A stretch of 64,000 nt of DNA, taken from the NCBI GenBank assembly GCA_018343915.1, contig JABRWF010000003.1, forward strand, positions 3,100,001 through 3,164,000. The letters run 5' to 3'. Shown here piece by piece: positions 34,676 to 45,771 of the stretch (positions are counted from its first letter, which is position 1; the number at the start of each line of letters is the position of its first letter). Below the pieces are notes generated by a model that was given only the letters and a program-made list of their open reading frames with translations, made no database searches and had not been told where the DNA came from. The stretch is from Agroathelia rolfsii. Its lineage: Eukaryota; Basidiomycota; Agaricomycetes; Amylocorticiales; Amylocorticiaceae. The position numbers and the translations under genes are program-made.

Positions 34676-36205
34676 TTAGTGTGTTCCGCCATAGGCATCC
34701 TCGCTATCGCCATCTCCCTCTACGGCGACAACGGAACTATGGGGCCTATCGCCATTGAGCAGATGAGAAGAAGTGGTGGGCGTGGGACCGGGAGTTGTAG
34801 GTGAGTAGAGTGCGCGCATCCCATTGCCGTCGTACGTCAAGGCTGGGGCGGGATAGCTGATACCGGCATTGACACCGCCTGACATGGTCTTGGCCTTGCG
34901 TTCGGCATATGCACGGAGCATGTCATCAGGGGACATGACACTTGCCGGTTCCATCGGCATCGGCAGCATGCTAATAACAGGAGACGCGGGCGCTGCATGC
35001 GAAGGGGTTGGAGGCAGAGGCATATCCTGTAGGTCCTGGGGAGACAGAGACATTCGATCAAAGCTCTCCGCCTCATGCATCACTAGTACAGGTAAGGTTA
35101 GATATTGATATTGAATAATGTGTATATAAATTCTTGACTTACTGCCGATGGCTGGTGCAAATTCTTCCGCGCTGAGGTGAGAAACATGCTCATTGACGCT
35201 GTTGATACTGACGTCTGCAGTCGATAGGGGGCGAGGACCCGTCTTCTGGTCAGAAGGAAATTCGTTGGAGTCCTGACGCTCAGGGAGAGGAGGCACGAAT
35301 CCAGTGTGATAAGCCCGGCTAATGGCTGCACTACGACGCGACTCAAGAGAAGGGCGGACATCCACAGCGAAAGAAACACGGGATTGACGTTCTCCGAACG
35401 CACTGGAACGAATATTCGGACGAAGCTGGCTCATGTGGGGCTGTTCACCATTAGCACCTGCTATGCCCAAGCCTCGAGCGCCAATTCCAGCCTGGCCACC
35501 ACCTTCCGTCGCGGCAATGCTATCAGGACGAATATTGCCGAACGAGAAAGCAGAGTTACGATTTCCACTGCTCCCTGAGACAGCCATGCTATGACGGATA
35601 GCGGCGGTGGCACCGGCAGGTGACATCGATTTCCAGTCTGTAGAGATGGTTGACATGCGCTTGTCAACGGCTTCGCTCCAGCGCTTGCGTTTTTCCATGT
35701 TCCTCTTGCGCATAATCTTCATATAGACGGTCACGCAGAGAAATACGAGCAAGATCGGAAATATGACGGCTACTGCAACCTTTCCGGCGGCGAGATGCTC
35801 TTTGACGAAGTTGCTAACTTTGGTGATGGGGGAATCGGAGTTTCCGGATGAACTTTCATTTGTGCTGTCAAGCTTGCCAACACCGCTGAAGACAGGACCG
35901 GCGCTGAGGGGACTAAGGAAAGTCTCACTCCCAGTTGCGACCATGGAAAGCTGGAGATTAGCCGTGTCGGAACTGTTCCACCAGGATGAATTCAAGGTCG
36001 CCTCGTAATAACCCAGGTTGTAGTTGACATTCTGCCACAGATGGATACGAGTATTGGCAGCGCCCGGGGCGATGAGATATATATCTACAGCGGAACTGTT
36101 GAGGCAGGTTGTCTGCCAGGTAACGTTTACCGGTTGGCTGGTATCAACTGTTGCGCCATTGGCAGGATTTATAAATCCACCGTTGGTACAAGCTGTATGT
36201 TTCAT
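34676..36205 (-). CDS. Single-pass membrane protein with Kre9/Knh1-like ectodomain
   Basis: The extracellular part starts near ACTNGGFINPANGATVD and continues PVNVTWQTTCLN, DIYLIAPGAANTRIHLWQNV and LNSSWWNSSDTANLQLSMVA. This is the Ser/Thr-rich beta-sandwich pattern seen in Kre9/Knh1-type and related fungal surface proteins. A single transmembrane helix (KVAVAVIFPILLVFLCVTVY, about residues 145-165) is followed by basic KIMRKRNMEKRKRW, as in a type I protein. A long disordered Ser/Pro-rich cytoplasmic tail ends DAYGGTH. An intron at about 35080-35146 joins APAIG to MMHEAESFDRM. The listed start (MKHTACTNG) lacks a signal peptide. An upstream exon before about 36245 should supply it, but I could not join one in phase. 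The architecture suggests a wall or surface sensor; no direct evidence of ligand. Confidence 0.65.
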   Translation of the reverse strand: MKHTACTNGGFINPANGATVDTSQPVNVTWQTTCLNSSAVDIYLIAPGAANTRIHLWQNVNYNLGYYEATLNSSWWNSSDTANLQLSMVATGSETFLSPLSAGPVFSGVGKLDSTNESSSGNSDSPITKVSNFVKEHLAAGKVAVAVIFPILLVFLCVTVYMKIMRKRNMEKRKRWSEAVDKRMSTISTDWKSMSPAGATAAIRHSMAVSGSSGNRNSAFSFGNIRPDSIAATEGGGQAGIGARGLGIAGANGEQPHMSQLRPNIRSSAFGERQSRVSFAVDVRPSLESRRSAAISRAYHTGFVPPLPERQDSNEFPSDQKTGPRPLSTADVSINSVNEHVSHLSAEEFAPAIGSKSRIYIHIIQYQYLTLPVLVMHEAESFDRMSLSPQDLQDMPLPPTPSHAAPASPVISMLPMPMEPASVMSPDDMLRAYAERKAKTMSGGVNAGISYPAPALTYDGNGMRALYSPTTPGPTPTTSSHLLNGDRPHSSVVAVEGDGDSEDAYGGTH

Positions 36206-36935
36206 TCGTTAACATGGATATATAAAATAGATCTTTCCAAGGCTTACTTGACCGTTTTCCGTGGTGGCCAACATGGCCGACCCGGACATGTGTGAATCCT
36301 CTAGTCATTTGTCTGAGTAGGAAAATAGTCTTGAATGTGCGTTTGATTGGGTATATTGCGCTTTGACCCGATGCAGTTGAGACGAAAGGAGCGTATGCTA
36401 CGTGGGGTAGCGAGTGAAATTATAAAGGAGAGGCGGGGGGTAACGGATGGCAGGGGTCGAAGATGCCAGTTGGTGTCAATGAGATGGGAGGAAAGAGCCA
36501 CAAACTAATCCTCTCTCGACTTGTCGCCCATTGAGGCAACGTCACTAGTCACGGTATGTGACATTTCTAAACTCCGCTGATCTGGCCTGGGCCCAAGGCA
36601 AACAGCCTGGTTACAGCCGGTTAATCACAAAGGAGAAATCAAGTTGACCAATGCTGATTTGACCTTTCAAGTCTCATGATTGATGTCATCAGTCCCCTTT
36701 GCGCCGTCAAATCCAAAACATTCTCTATGTGGGGTATTGATTATATTACTGGTAGTTATAGAGGCAGACAGCTAGTCTTATGTACATGTCGCTCAGGAAA
36801 TAGCGTCCAGTGACTCAGGATATTGATATATGGTATCCAAAGAAGAGTAGAAGAAATGTCATCAACAATTCTTGAACAACTCTCAGGTCTGACAAATGGG
36901 TGATTGGAGGACGAACACTAGGTGCGCTCGATAAA
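36206..36935. other. Intergenic and probable 5' part of the membrane-protein gene
   Basis: On the minus strand it contains a TATA-like TTTATAA at about 36419-36425 and a possible short first exon with ATG at about 36290 for the gene at 34676-36205. Nothing else is recognised. Confidence 0.4.
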
Positions 36936-37634
36936 TCAGGCATTCTCTATACCTTCCGCGCAGAGGCCGCAGGCGATACAATCGAGGATTTCTAGAAAGG
37001 AGCCATTCTGTAAGTTATATTTCAGGACACGGGTAACATGGTTACGAACCGAGACCACAGCAACACGCGCAGAGGTAACAAGGGCAGCAGAGAGGATTCT
37101 GGAAGGCTCCTGTCAAATAATTCAGATTCTCTTCACACAGAAAAGGGATGAGTTAGTTTACCCCGACAACACCAAGCACTCAGCATAATACCAGCAACGA
37201 GACAAAGGAACAAGCCAACAAAGACGACGATGAGGTATACTGTAGCGTAGTGTTATTTACCAAGTACAAGAGTGGTTGTAAATTGACATACACTTGTGGC
37301 TCACAAATGTATTATTGCCATTGCTTCCTGATGCTGTTTGCCTCTTCCAGAGCAATCCATCCCCGATAGCAGACATAGTCTCCTCGCCACAACTCAAGTA
37401 AGTCATGGCCAGGACACCTGCAAGTGCAAGTACAGAGAATATGAACGCAAAGGCCAGAAAGCGGGTGCGCTTGCGATGGCATGCATTTTGGCATTCCTGA
37501 TGAGAATGTTCACAGGGATCTTCTTGCTGCTCATATTGATCTCGTTTATGGAATTGTGTATGTTTCTCGTCAATATATCCATCAACTCGGAAAGACATAG
37601 TAGCTGAAGTCGGCTGAGTATTGGTAGAGGCCAT
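36936..37634 (-). CDS. Small two-helix Cys-rich membrane protein
   Basis: A spliced protein of roughly 180 residues in four exons. Exon 1 (start 37634, MASTNTQPTSATMSF) has a polar N-terminus with charged residues and CEHSHQECQNACHRKR. It then has the first membrane helix (FLAFAFIFSVLALAGVLAMT) and a short loop. Exon 2 supplies a second helix (YLIVVFVGLFLCLVAGIMLS) and WCCRG. Exon 3 gives AFQNPLCCPCYLCACCCG and exon 4 EILDCIACGLCAEGIENA, with the stop at 36936-36938. The clustered CC, CxC and CxxC pairs on one membrane face look like palmitoylation or metal-binding sites. The last two exons lie outside the longest open frame and were placed from splice signals (acceptors near 37110 and 36998) and from the continuing cysteine pattern. 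I do not know the function. Confidence 0.6.
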
Positions 37635-38686
37635 TTTATGTTCTCTGTATGGAGAGGCTAGAAGAAAGGCTGGCTAGTAGAGCTCAACGATGGGAAGGAT
37701 AAGAGGAAGAGAAATGCTTGGGCAATCGAGTTGTACTTGGCTACTATCCATTGGTATTTGTTCTTTCCAAGAACCAACACAGCCACATATGACATCATTT
37801 TTTCTCAGTGTCCTGTGGCTGCATTCATCGCCATGACTGCGGCGGATCGCGGAATAGAACGTGTATCGCATTTATTCCTCACAGTTCACTTGCGTATTCG
37901 GTTGGCTCTGCATATTTGCGTTATCAAGACTGCTTCTAGCGTGCATAGGTGTTCAAAGGCGTGGGTAATTCGTTTGCACCATGCCGCTTTGGTCTATAGT
38001 ATTTGATTAGTACCGTGAGGGTCATGCGCTAACACGCACCATTTGCCGTCCATCCGGCTTGGTGCCCACTGCCATCCGTCTGCTTGGCATTGCGGCGGTA
38101 TGATCTCGCCTTGTCTCGTGTTTTAGCAAGTTTTGCCAGAACGGTCGACTTCAGTTGGAGATGCTCATGCGCTCACATTTTATCATCAACGAATCCGCTC
38201 CAGTGAGCAAAAAGTAGCTCAGGTGTTCGTTCACAACCTGACGGACTCGCACTCCGGATCAAGAGTAGGATAGTCAACGAAGTTGAGTCGAACACATAGA
38301 CAGGATTGAGAATAGCCTATTTGTGAGTTAGCTACGATACGTATGTGATTATTTCCTTATTACTGTACGAAAAGGTAGAAATACGACACGATGCGGTAAC
38401 CAGGTACGATAGCTCCAATTGAAACCCTTTTGCCTCTTGTTTATCACGTCGTGAATATACTCTGTGACATCGCTGGGCGGATGTCATAGCTATGTGAGTA
38501 TAGTGGCCCGCGCGCGTCTAGATTAGCTTCAGGAGTCCTAACGAAAAGCCTGAGTATCATCTTGAAGTACCCCGCAACACTCCCGATATCACAATATCAC
38601 AAACAAACTTCCGCCGTTAGCTTGCAGTATAATATTAGAATAGATCATCCTCTCCTATCTTCTCCTGAGCTTGAGCTCGAGACCTG
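37635..38686. other. Intergenic, 1 kb
   Basis: Divergent promoter region upstream of the Cys-rich gene and of the F-box pseudogene. No supported gene or repeat. Confidence 0.5.
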
Positions 38687-40533
38687 ATGTCAACGTCGAA
38701 TAAAATGTCTGGGGCTCATTTTGTTCTGGACCATGATTCCGAGCTACTACTTCGCCTCGTTATCTCGCATATTGAGCCGAAGGAACTTGGCAGAGCAGCT
38801 ATACTGGTTAACAAACATTGTAGCTACGCAAATCTTTATTTGTTGTCTGGCCCTTATTGATTTCTCCACTCAGGGTCCGATATAGCGTTGAATCGAATTT
38901 GGAGGGTCATAAGTCCCACATGTATTAGCACCCATCCGGGCAGAAAGTAGGGATAAATTAGTGAGTGTGTTTCTATGGTATTAATACTCATGACATACGA
39001 TGCATCAAAACTCAAAGGTTTATAATCGCTTGGTATCTGCTGCCGATTGGGCTCGTTTCAATAGCCATTACGCCCAACGCGTTCGTGAACTTCATTACGA
39101 TGATCAAAGAAAGGGTTCGAATTTTGGGCAACTTCGGTCACTTTTTGATCAGGTCGCTCTAACTTGAACAGCTCTCGCGTTGTTGCCAAATCTTCATACA
39201 TTATCCTGGTCAGCTTCTACTCCTGAAGGCTTGCAGGCAGCATTAATTTTCATGCAAGACACTGTGCATAAGCTTGTCATCAAACCGCCCTCCAACGTCC
39301 CTGTAACTTCCTTTATTAAGGATATCACCCTACGTATACCAAAGCTTACCACTTTAGATATAAGGTCTCGACATTCTGTAATGAAAGTCAAGTCTGAGCT
39401 CACCAGACTCGTGGATGGACTTACCAAGCTGAAGAAAATCGTGCTGCCTCGATATCATGTCACTTCCGAAATATTAGAGGCTCTCTCTTGACTTCCACGT
39501 CTAGGGGTTATTGAATCCCAATATACCGAGGAACAAGGTGGTGGCGACCCCCAAGACGTGGTCTCCATCCATCCCTCCCTCCCACAGGGTTCATTCCGTA
39601 GCCTCTGGGATTTAAGTCTCGTTGCCCGGTTGTCCGATATGACACGGCTTATGAGTGCGGCGTTTGCACCAACAAATCTGACCACACTTCATATTGATTC
39701 GCTTGAGGATACAACAGATTGTGACGCCTGCTACCCTGCACCAGTTTTTGAGCGTTGTTGCCAACAGATGCCATTCGTTGTCTCATCTAGTGCTGGATCT
39801 CTACACCACCCTTAGTCCCCCAGAAGTACCCGAAGACGATATTCAGTTCACCATCGAGACCTTACGCCCTCTCCTATCTTGCGTTCGCCTAGTGGCATTT
39901 CACATCACCCACGAATACCCGATCAGGTTGTCGGACGATAATATCGAAGAAATTTGTCGTAGTTGGCCCAATCTCGAGACACTTTTCCTCAATTGCCAGG
40001 CTATTGCCATGCTCAGCTCGGGGGAAGTTGCCTTGTCATTAGAATCCCTGGGGCATGTCGCTCGACATCTCCCTAACATCAAAGAAGTAGGGTTGTTCCT
40101 AAATGCATCATCGGATGGAGCTCAGGACCGTATTCCTCCTTGTTTCCGCGAGCTACAAAGGCTAGATGTTGGCGTATCGCGCGCATCATATGCGGAAGGC
40201 TTATCGCTGCATCTGGCCCGGATGCTGCCACCGGGATGCCTCCTGGAATATGGTGCACCCTGGTCCGATGGTTTAACAGGCTTTGAAACCCCCACATCAA
40301 ACGAATTCGCGCAAAAAAGGCAGGAAATAGCAAGGCGATGCGATACATGGCTTCATTTAAATGATTTGTTGCCCATTCTTACGAAATTCCACTGTGAGGA
40401 GAGACGAAGACGGCAAAAACTCGAGTCAGAGCTTCACGCTATCAAGAGTCAAAATTACGAACTCCTATCACAAATTCATCGATGGTCTATGGAAGGTTTG
40501 GGGGAGATTAACAGCGGCTTGATAGGTAAATAG
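38687..40533 (+). pseudogene. F-box/leucine-rich-like protein, decayed copy 2
   Basis: This is a second decayed paralogue of the gene at 43929-45771, in opposite orientation. Its first exon still has a start (MSTSNKMSGAHFV) and an F-box-like ELLLRLVISHIEPKELGRAA, with the same intron position after VNKH. In exon 2 the frame is lost after NRIWRVISP by deletions and stops at a TAG. The main block has a TGA at 39165-39167 where the intact gene has CGA (Arg), and a second TGA at 39489-39491 where the intact gene has CAA. It also has a frameshift near 39705 where part of the GGGLQQIV stretch is missing. The rest (39700-40533) is long and open, matching the intact C-terminal half through SPPEVPEDD to KLESELHAIKSQNYELL. 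As assembled it cannot give a full F-box protein. The open 3' half (about 279 residues) could still be expressed. Confidence 0.88.
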
Positions 40534-40955
40534 GGGCTTCCGTATGGCTCCTCGACTAGATAATTCTGCAAGTGCTACATGTCAACGTTGAATCCCATTG
40601 TTGATGCAGTCTTGAATTGTCTGAATTTAACAATAAGAAATTTGTATCAAGGTTTTGCGTGATACGTGTCAGAATGGTCGCTAAGCTGCTATTAAAACAT
40701 ATGAGTCTACTATGATCCAACTTAAGTGAAAAATGACCGAAGCTCAAGGATTAGGAACGATGTTGTTGCATACCTGAAAGACTTCGTCTATGTGTTTTCT
40801 CGTGTGCGTCTTACCACGTGACCGTGACCTGGTCGGACTTTGAAATATTAATTAGCGCTTTGGATGCGTCCACTGGCATGGGCACGGATGCCCAGTTTCT
40901 GTTATTCACTCTGATATTACATATTACGTCAATCATCATTTTATTTTCTTCAGAC
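40534..40955. other. Intergenic, promoter side of alkyltransferase-like gene
   Basis: No gene seen. It contains the end of the F-box pseudogene flank and the short promoter of the next gene. Confidence 0.5.
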
Positions 40956-41543
40956 ATGGACAGTGCCGAATTTCACGCAGCGGTATGAATATAATTTCTC
41001 CAATACCTGTCTTCAAGTGAGCACAACGAGCGAATATCCCTTTGATGACGGTGTTCTGGTAGGTATACAATGTTGTGAGACAAATCCCCTACGGCCGCGT
41101 CACCAGCTACGGTGAGATAAAATTTGGCGTGCTTATATTTGTAAATGCCCCGCCAATTAGCTTAGATTGTACCACAGGCCATATTGCCAAGCTGATTGGA
41201 ATGCCTCGCCATTCGCGGCATGTTGGTCAAGGTTCGTGTAGCAGTCACTTATCTTATATTTCATGAATTCGTCAAGCTCATTAATTCGTCTGCAGCGCTG
41301 AAATTTGTGTCACCAGACGCAAATCCGCCTGTTCCCTGGCAGCGCGTGGTTGGCTCAACAGGTGCTATTTCGTCACGTGGGCCGGGGACGTCTGGCGCAC
41401 TGCACCAGCGCCGAGCCCTGGAGGCAGAAGGCATTGAAGTAACAGGGGATGACGATGGAAGAGTCTCCTTGGCTAATTACGGTTGGTTTCCGGAAGTTGG
41501 AACAATCGAAACTGGTGCATCGAATGAAAATCCTGAAGCTTAA
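40956..41543 (+). CDS. atl1: Alkyltransferase-like DNA-damage protein (Atl1 type)
   Basis: Four exons (40956-40982, 41063-41111, 41178-41231, 41296-41543) give 125 residues in frame. It starts MDSAEFHAAVYNVVRQIPYG, then RVTSYGHIAKLIGMPRHSRH. These are the helix-turn-helix features of O6-alkylguanine-DNA alkyltransferases, including the Tyr and Arg used for nucleotide flipping. The motif that would hold the reactive cysteine (PCHRV in MGMT) reads PVPWQRVV, so Trp replaces Cys as in Schizosaccharomyces pombe Atl1 (PWHRV). Such proteins bind O6-alkylguanine, bend DNA and channel the lesion to nucleotide excision repair without alkyl transfer. The Gln in place of His is a further variation. The C-terminal tail continues past the usual end (TGASNENPEA). 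It is convergent with the farnesyltransferase gene, 149 bp away. Confidence 0.9.
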
Positions 41544-41692
41544 GGTTCGAAGAATCACGACGATATTTGATATGAATCAAAAGACTGCTATGAAATATGG
41601 TGAAATATACCATTATAAGACCTTCAGTCGATAATTACACTTGTTGGATCACAAGAATATCAAAATGGTTTACTAATGAGAGATGCTAATCA

Positions 41693-43569
41693 CTACTTCG
41701 GAGAGGTGCGTGCAGGCAGCGTCTCCGATTGTCTATAGAAATGAGCCATCATCGCATCAGTGTGTGTTATGGTAAGGTTGAACACAGGGTGAGTGGCATT
41801 CTGAAAAAAATACTCATTTAGTATGCGATCAATTATCCATGATCTAGCATGGCTTACAAGTCGATTGTCCGAACCGCCCACAATGCGACTCTGCCCTATC
41901 TCCTCATTCCAAGACAACGATTCCACGAATGCGGCTTTTCGCAATTCCAGATTGGAAGCGTCTGAGAACAAGTGAGTATCTTCGGGTTTTGGAGGACGAT
42001 AGACAGATATCAATACCTTCAGGATCTTTCCAGGACTTTGATAACTGTTCTCGACGAGTCGATGAGAGGGTTACGGTATGTTGAGCAGAGGACAAGCCAG
42101 AAAGACAATACAAGGTGTGGTAGGCATCAGCACCTCTGCCAATTCAACATCAGTCGTACAAATGGATTGATTACATGCAAACACACTTGAAAGGCTTATC
42201 ACGAAGTCCACCCGCAGGATGCTGACCAGCTAAGAGTATGTACTCTTGTAAGGCATCTCGGTTCAGAATGGCATCTAATAATATCTTGTTCGCTAGTTCT
42301 GAAGTGCTTCCAATAGGATTACTTACCATCAATATCAGACCAGTCCGCATTTTCTGAAGCGCCAGCGTTCGTACCCTCACTCGTGGTAAAAGCGGAGTCA
42401 TGGTAGTCGCCTTCCACAGCTGTCAAAAGCGAGAATGCACCGCCCACCCACCAGGAATAACACCCGTCCACGAGTTTGTTTGTGCGTCCTTTGAATCCAC
42501 CGAGCTCTCGCTCGTTACCCTGCATTTGGACGAGCCAGCGGCGCAAGGTCTTGATTTTTAATTCAAGAGTTGACGACAACGGACGCTCCAATCCAAGTTT
42601 GAGATATGGACGGAGCATGAGCCATGAAGCAAGAGCGCAAAATGTGTAGCCTCCATGTGCTTCACCGAGCGGTGGTCTAGGAAATGCAAGGAGGGTTTCC
42701 GGGGATGGTATCCCAGAATAATATGGCTGAGAGGTAGACGAGCAACCACCCTCGTATGTCTGGCATGAGGCGATGAATCCAGGAACTCCATCAAGGAGCT
42801 CTGGGGTAAGCAGATCAAGAAGGTGGGCAACGACAAGCAAACAGTAAATGCCTCTGCAACAGTGAGAGGATCAATTCATGTACATTGTCAAGACGGCGAC
42901 AAAAGTGTAGAGACCATACCGTACATCTACCTCGGCATGATATGTGACCAGGAACGAGCCATCGGGTTGCTTCAATGACATAAAGAACCGATACATTTTC
43001 TCTCTATTAGGTATGGATTGAAGTTAGATATTAGAATTGTCATGGAAGGCCATACCGGTCGATCTGATCCCATCCCCCACAGGGCCCTGGCCTACCGACA
43101 ATAGCTAGCGCACAGACAGACGCATAAGTGGGAAGCAAATGGGGGCTCTGTCCTGGACCACCACCAAACCCTCCATTCGGGTGCTGCCATTTCAAGATGG
43201 TGTCAATAGCCCTGGGGTACGATGTGATAAGAAAGTGAGATAGTGCGTCATTGATACCGATGATCTTCATCGATTTGCATACCTTTGCTTGTTGCCTGGG
43301 TCGATTCCAACCTGAAGAGCGCTAAACGCTTGTAAAGTCCAAAACATTAACCAAGGCTGGCTTGCATCTTGGGATGTGTAGCGAGCAGGAAAGCCTTGGA
43401 TGAGGTTCCGGGCCAGAAATTCCATATGCGCATTTCTGTTTAGTTTGAGAGAAACCACTTGATCTTTATCGGCTGAGGGGAGGTGCTTGAGAAGTACGTC
43501 TTCGGTTTCCCTCTGCAACTCATAGGTCTCCGTAGGATATCCATCAGATGGCGAGAATGTTTCGGCCAT
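41693..43569 (-). CDS. RAM1: Protein farnesyltransferase beta subunit
   Basis: This is the catalytic zinc subunit that attaches farnesyl to CaaX proteins such as Ras and mating pheromones, paired with an alpha subunit not in this window. At least six exons are seen. Alpha-alpha barrel repeats include QPWLMFWTLQAFSALQVGID, WQHPNGGFGGGPGQSPHLLP, YASVCALAIVGRPGP and MSLKQPDGSFLVTYHAEVDV. They continue with GEAHGGYTFCALASWLML and LVDGCYSWWVGGAFSLL; the Asp and Cys of DGCYSWW are zinc ligands. Near the C-terminus DAYHTLYCLSGLS (about 42080-42120) carries the zinc-binding His. The repeat QTYEGGCSSTSQPYYSG is followed by an inserted segment (SPETLLAFPRP) longer than the usual loop before EAHGGYTFC. 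I chose the start at 43569 (MAETFSPSDGYPTE); an in-frame ATG three codons upstream is also possible. Confidence 0.93.
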
Positions 43570-43928
43570 GGATGGCACACGGTGGCTAGTGGCGTAGGTG
43601 CTTTATCGCCTTAAAAGATAATGGTTACGAGAGAAGATGAGATGGGGCCAAGTAAATCAAAAGTGTTATATTATTGTTCACACAATAACATGTCTTGGTC
43701 ATGATGATGATTCGTGCTATCGATAAGTCGGACGACTGGAGCTGGGGCGCATCAAACCTTGATTACGAATTTTCTTATTGTTGTTCCGGCAAGTCATCAT
43801 CGAAATTTGAGATCATGGATACATATAAGTTAACATTAATGTACACATAATTGTAGTTCAAGAGACAACAACATCATAGCAATGTCTGATTAGGATACGC
43901 TGAATCATCTACGTCGTGACCATAGCAA
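43570..43928. other. Intergenic between farnesyltransferase and F-box genes
   Basis: Short same-strand spacer holding the farnesyltransferase promoter and the F-box gene 3' flank. Nothing else seen. Confidence 0.5.
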
Positions 43929-45771
43929 TTAAGCAATAATACATGACCCCTTGTCATCCCCTTTAGGGCTCCTCTGGAGTGCCCCCGCAGATAAATCGCT
44001 GGCATTTGCATTCCCTGCCAGCAGTTCGTGATTTTGATTTTTGAGAGCACGGAGCTCCCACTCCAGTTTCTGTTGTCTCTCAATCTCTTCGTGGCGAAGT
44101 CTAATGAGAACGGGTAACAGATCCCCTATACGGGACCAGGGTTCGCACCGTTTTGATATCTCGGGCTCTTTCTGTGTAAATTCACTTAATGGAAAACCCC
44201 CAGGTCCGTAATACCAAGTTACACCGCATTCAAGGGTACATTTTGGTGGCAACATTCGAGCGAGACAAAGAGCCACCCCCTCGTCATCCAATGCGCGCGA
44301 TAAGCCAACGAACAGCCTTTGTAGGTTGTGAAAAGAAGGAAGATCATGGTCCTGGACTCTATCTGGCGATGCATCTAGGAATAATCCTAGCTCTCGAACG
44401 TTGGGACAGTATCGAGCGATATGCTCCATGGCTTGTAATGATAAGGCACCTTCTTCCCAGGTGGCATCGAGCATAGTAACAGGTTCACAATTGAGGAAAA
44501 GCTTTTCGAGATTAGGCCAGCTGCGTGAAATTTCTTCGACATCACCATCCGATATTTTGATAGGATATTCGTGAACAATTTCAAAAGCCACAAGGCTCGG
44601 GCAAGATAGAAGAGGGCGTAAGGTCTCGAGAGTGAACTGCGTGTCGTCGGTAGAAAACTCTGGAGGGCTGATTGTGGTGAGAAGATCGAGTACCAGCTGG
44701 GACAACAGCTGGCATTCGCTTGCAACAACACTCAAGAAATGGTGTAGCATAGCGGGAGTTACGATCTGTTGCAGTCCACCTCCAAGGGAATTAATGTACA
44801 GGGTCGTCAAATTGGTCGGCGCAAATGTTGCAGTCAAAATCCGCGTCATGTCGGACAAGTTAATAGTAAGGGATAAGTCCCAGAGATTGCGGAATGAGCC
44901 TGGTGCGAAAGACGGCTGAATGGAGACTACATCTTGGGGATTTCCGCCACCTTGTTCTTCAATGTATTCGAATTCAATAACACCTAGATGTGGAAGTTGA
45001 GAGAGAACCTCTAATGTTTTGGAGGTGATATAATATTGAGGCAGCACAATCTTCTTTAGCTCGGTAAGTCCATTCACGAGCTTGGTCAGTTCAGACCTGA
45101 CGTCGATCACGGATTGTCGAGATCTTATGTCTAGAAAGGTGACCTTCGGCATGCGTAGAGTGATATCCTCGACAAAGGAGGTCACAGGAACGTAGGAGGG
45201 CAGTTTGATGACAAGATGACACACAGTGTCTTGCATGAAAATTGATGCTGCCTGTAAGCCTCCAGCAGTAGAAGCAAACCACACTAATTTATGAAGATTC
45301 GGCAACAATCTGAGGGTTGTTCGAGTACGAGCAACTTGATCGAAGAGTATATTGAAACGCCAAAATTCAGAGCCATTGATTTGATCATCGAAATGAAGTT
45401 CGCGGACGCGTCGGGCGTAATGATGATTGAAACGAGCCCAGTCTGCAGCAGATATCATGTGATTGAAAACCTTCGAGCATTCAGAGATTGTGAGGTATAG
45501 ATACAGTAAAATACCCTTACGTATGGTCCCATCAGGTTTTCCGCTTGAAAAGGCGCCAATAGGTGAAAAATGCGCTTAGGGCTTATGGACAGCCAAACTC
45601 GATTCAGTGCCACCTCGGACCCTACAACGACATGAGTAATGGCAATCGAGAGGGAGGATTGGTAGAGTTACAATGTTTGTTAACCAGGATGGCTGCACTG
45701 GTAAGTTCATTCGGTTCGAGACTGGAGAAGATGAGACCAAGTAACTCCGGGACGGAGAGAACCCTAGACAT
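43929..45771 (-). CDS. F-box/leucine-rich-like protein, intact copy
   Basis: Three exons (45771-45672, 45621-45521, 45470-43929), separated by two 50-bp introns, give 580 residues in frame. The N-terminus is an agaric-type F-box: MSRVLSVPELLGLIFSSLEP, then NELTSAAILVNKHWSEVALN and RVWLSISP. F-boxes bind Skp1 and place the protein in an SCF ubiquitin ligase. The rest is a leucine-rich, horseshoe-like region with irregular repeats (ITLRMPKVTFLDIRSR, LTKLVNGLTELKKIVLPQYY, RSWPNLEKLFLNCEPV, CPNVRELGLFLDASPD) and a C-terminal charged coil (RLRHEEIERQQKLEWELRAL). Target and signal are unknown. Both introns match the remnants in the two decayed copies, which supports the model and shows they share a spliced genomic ancestor. 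Confidence 0.88.
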
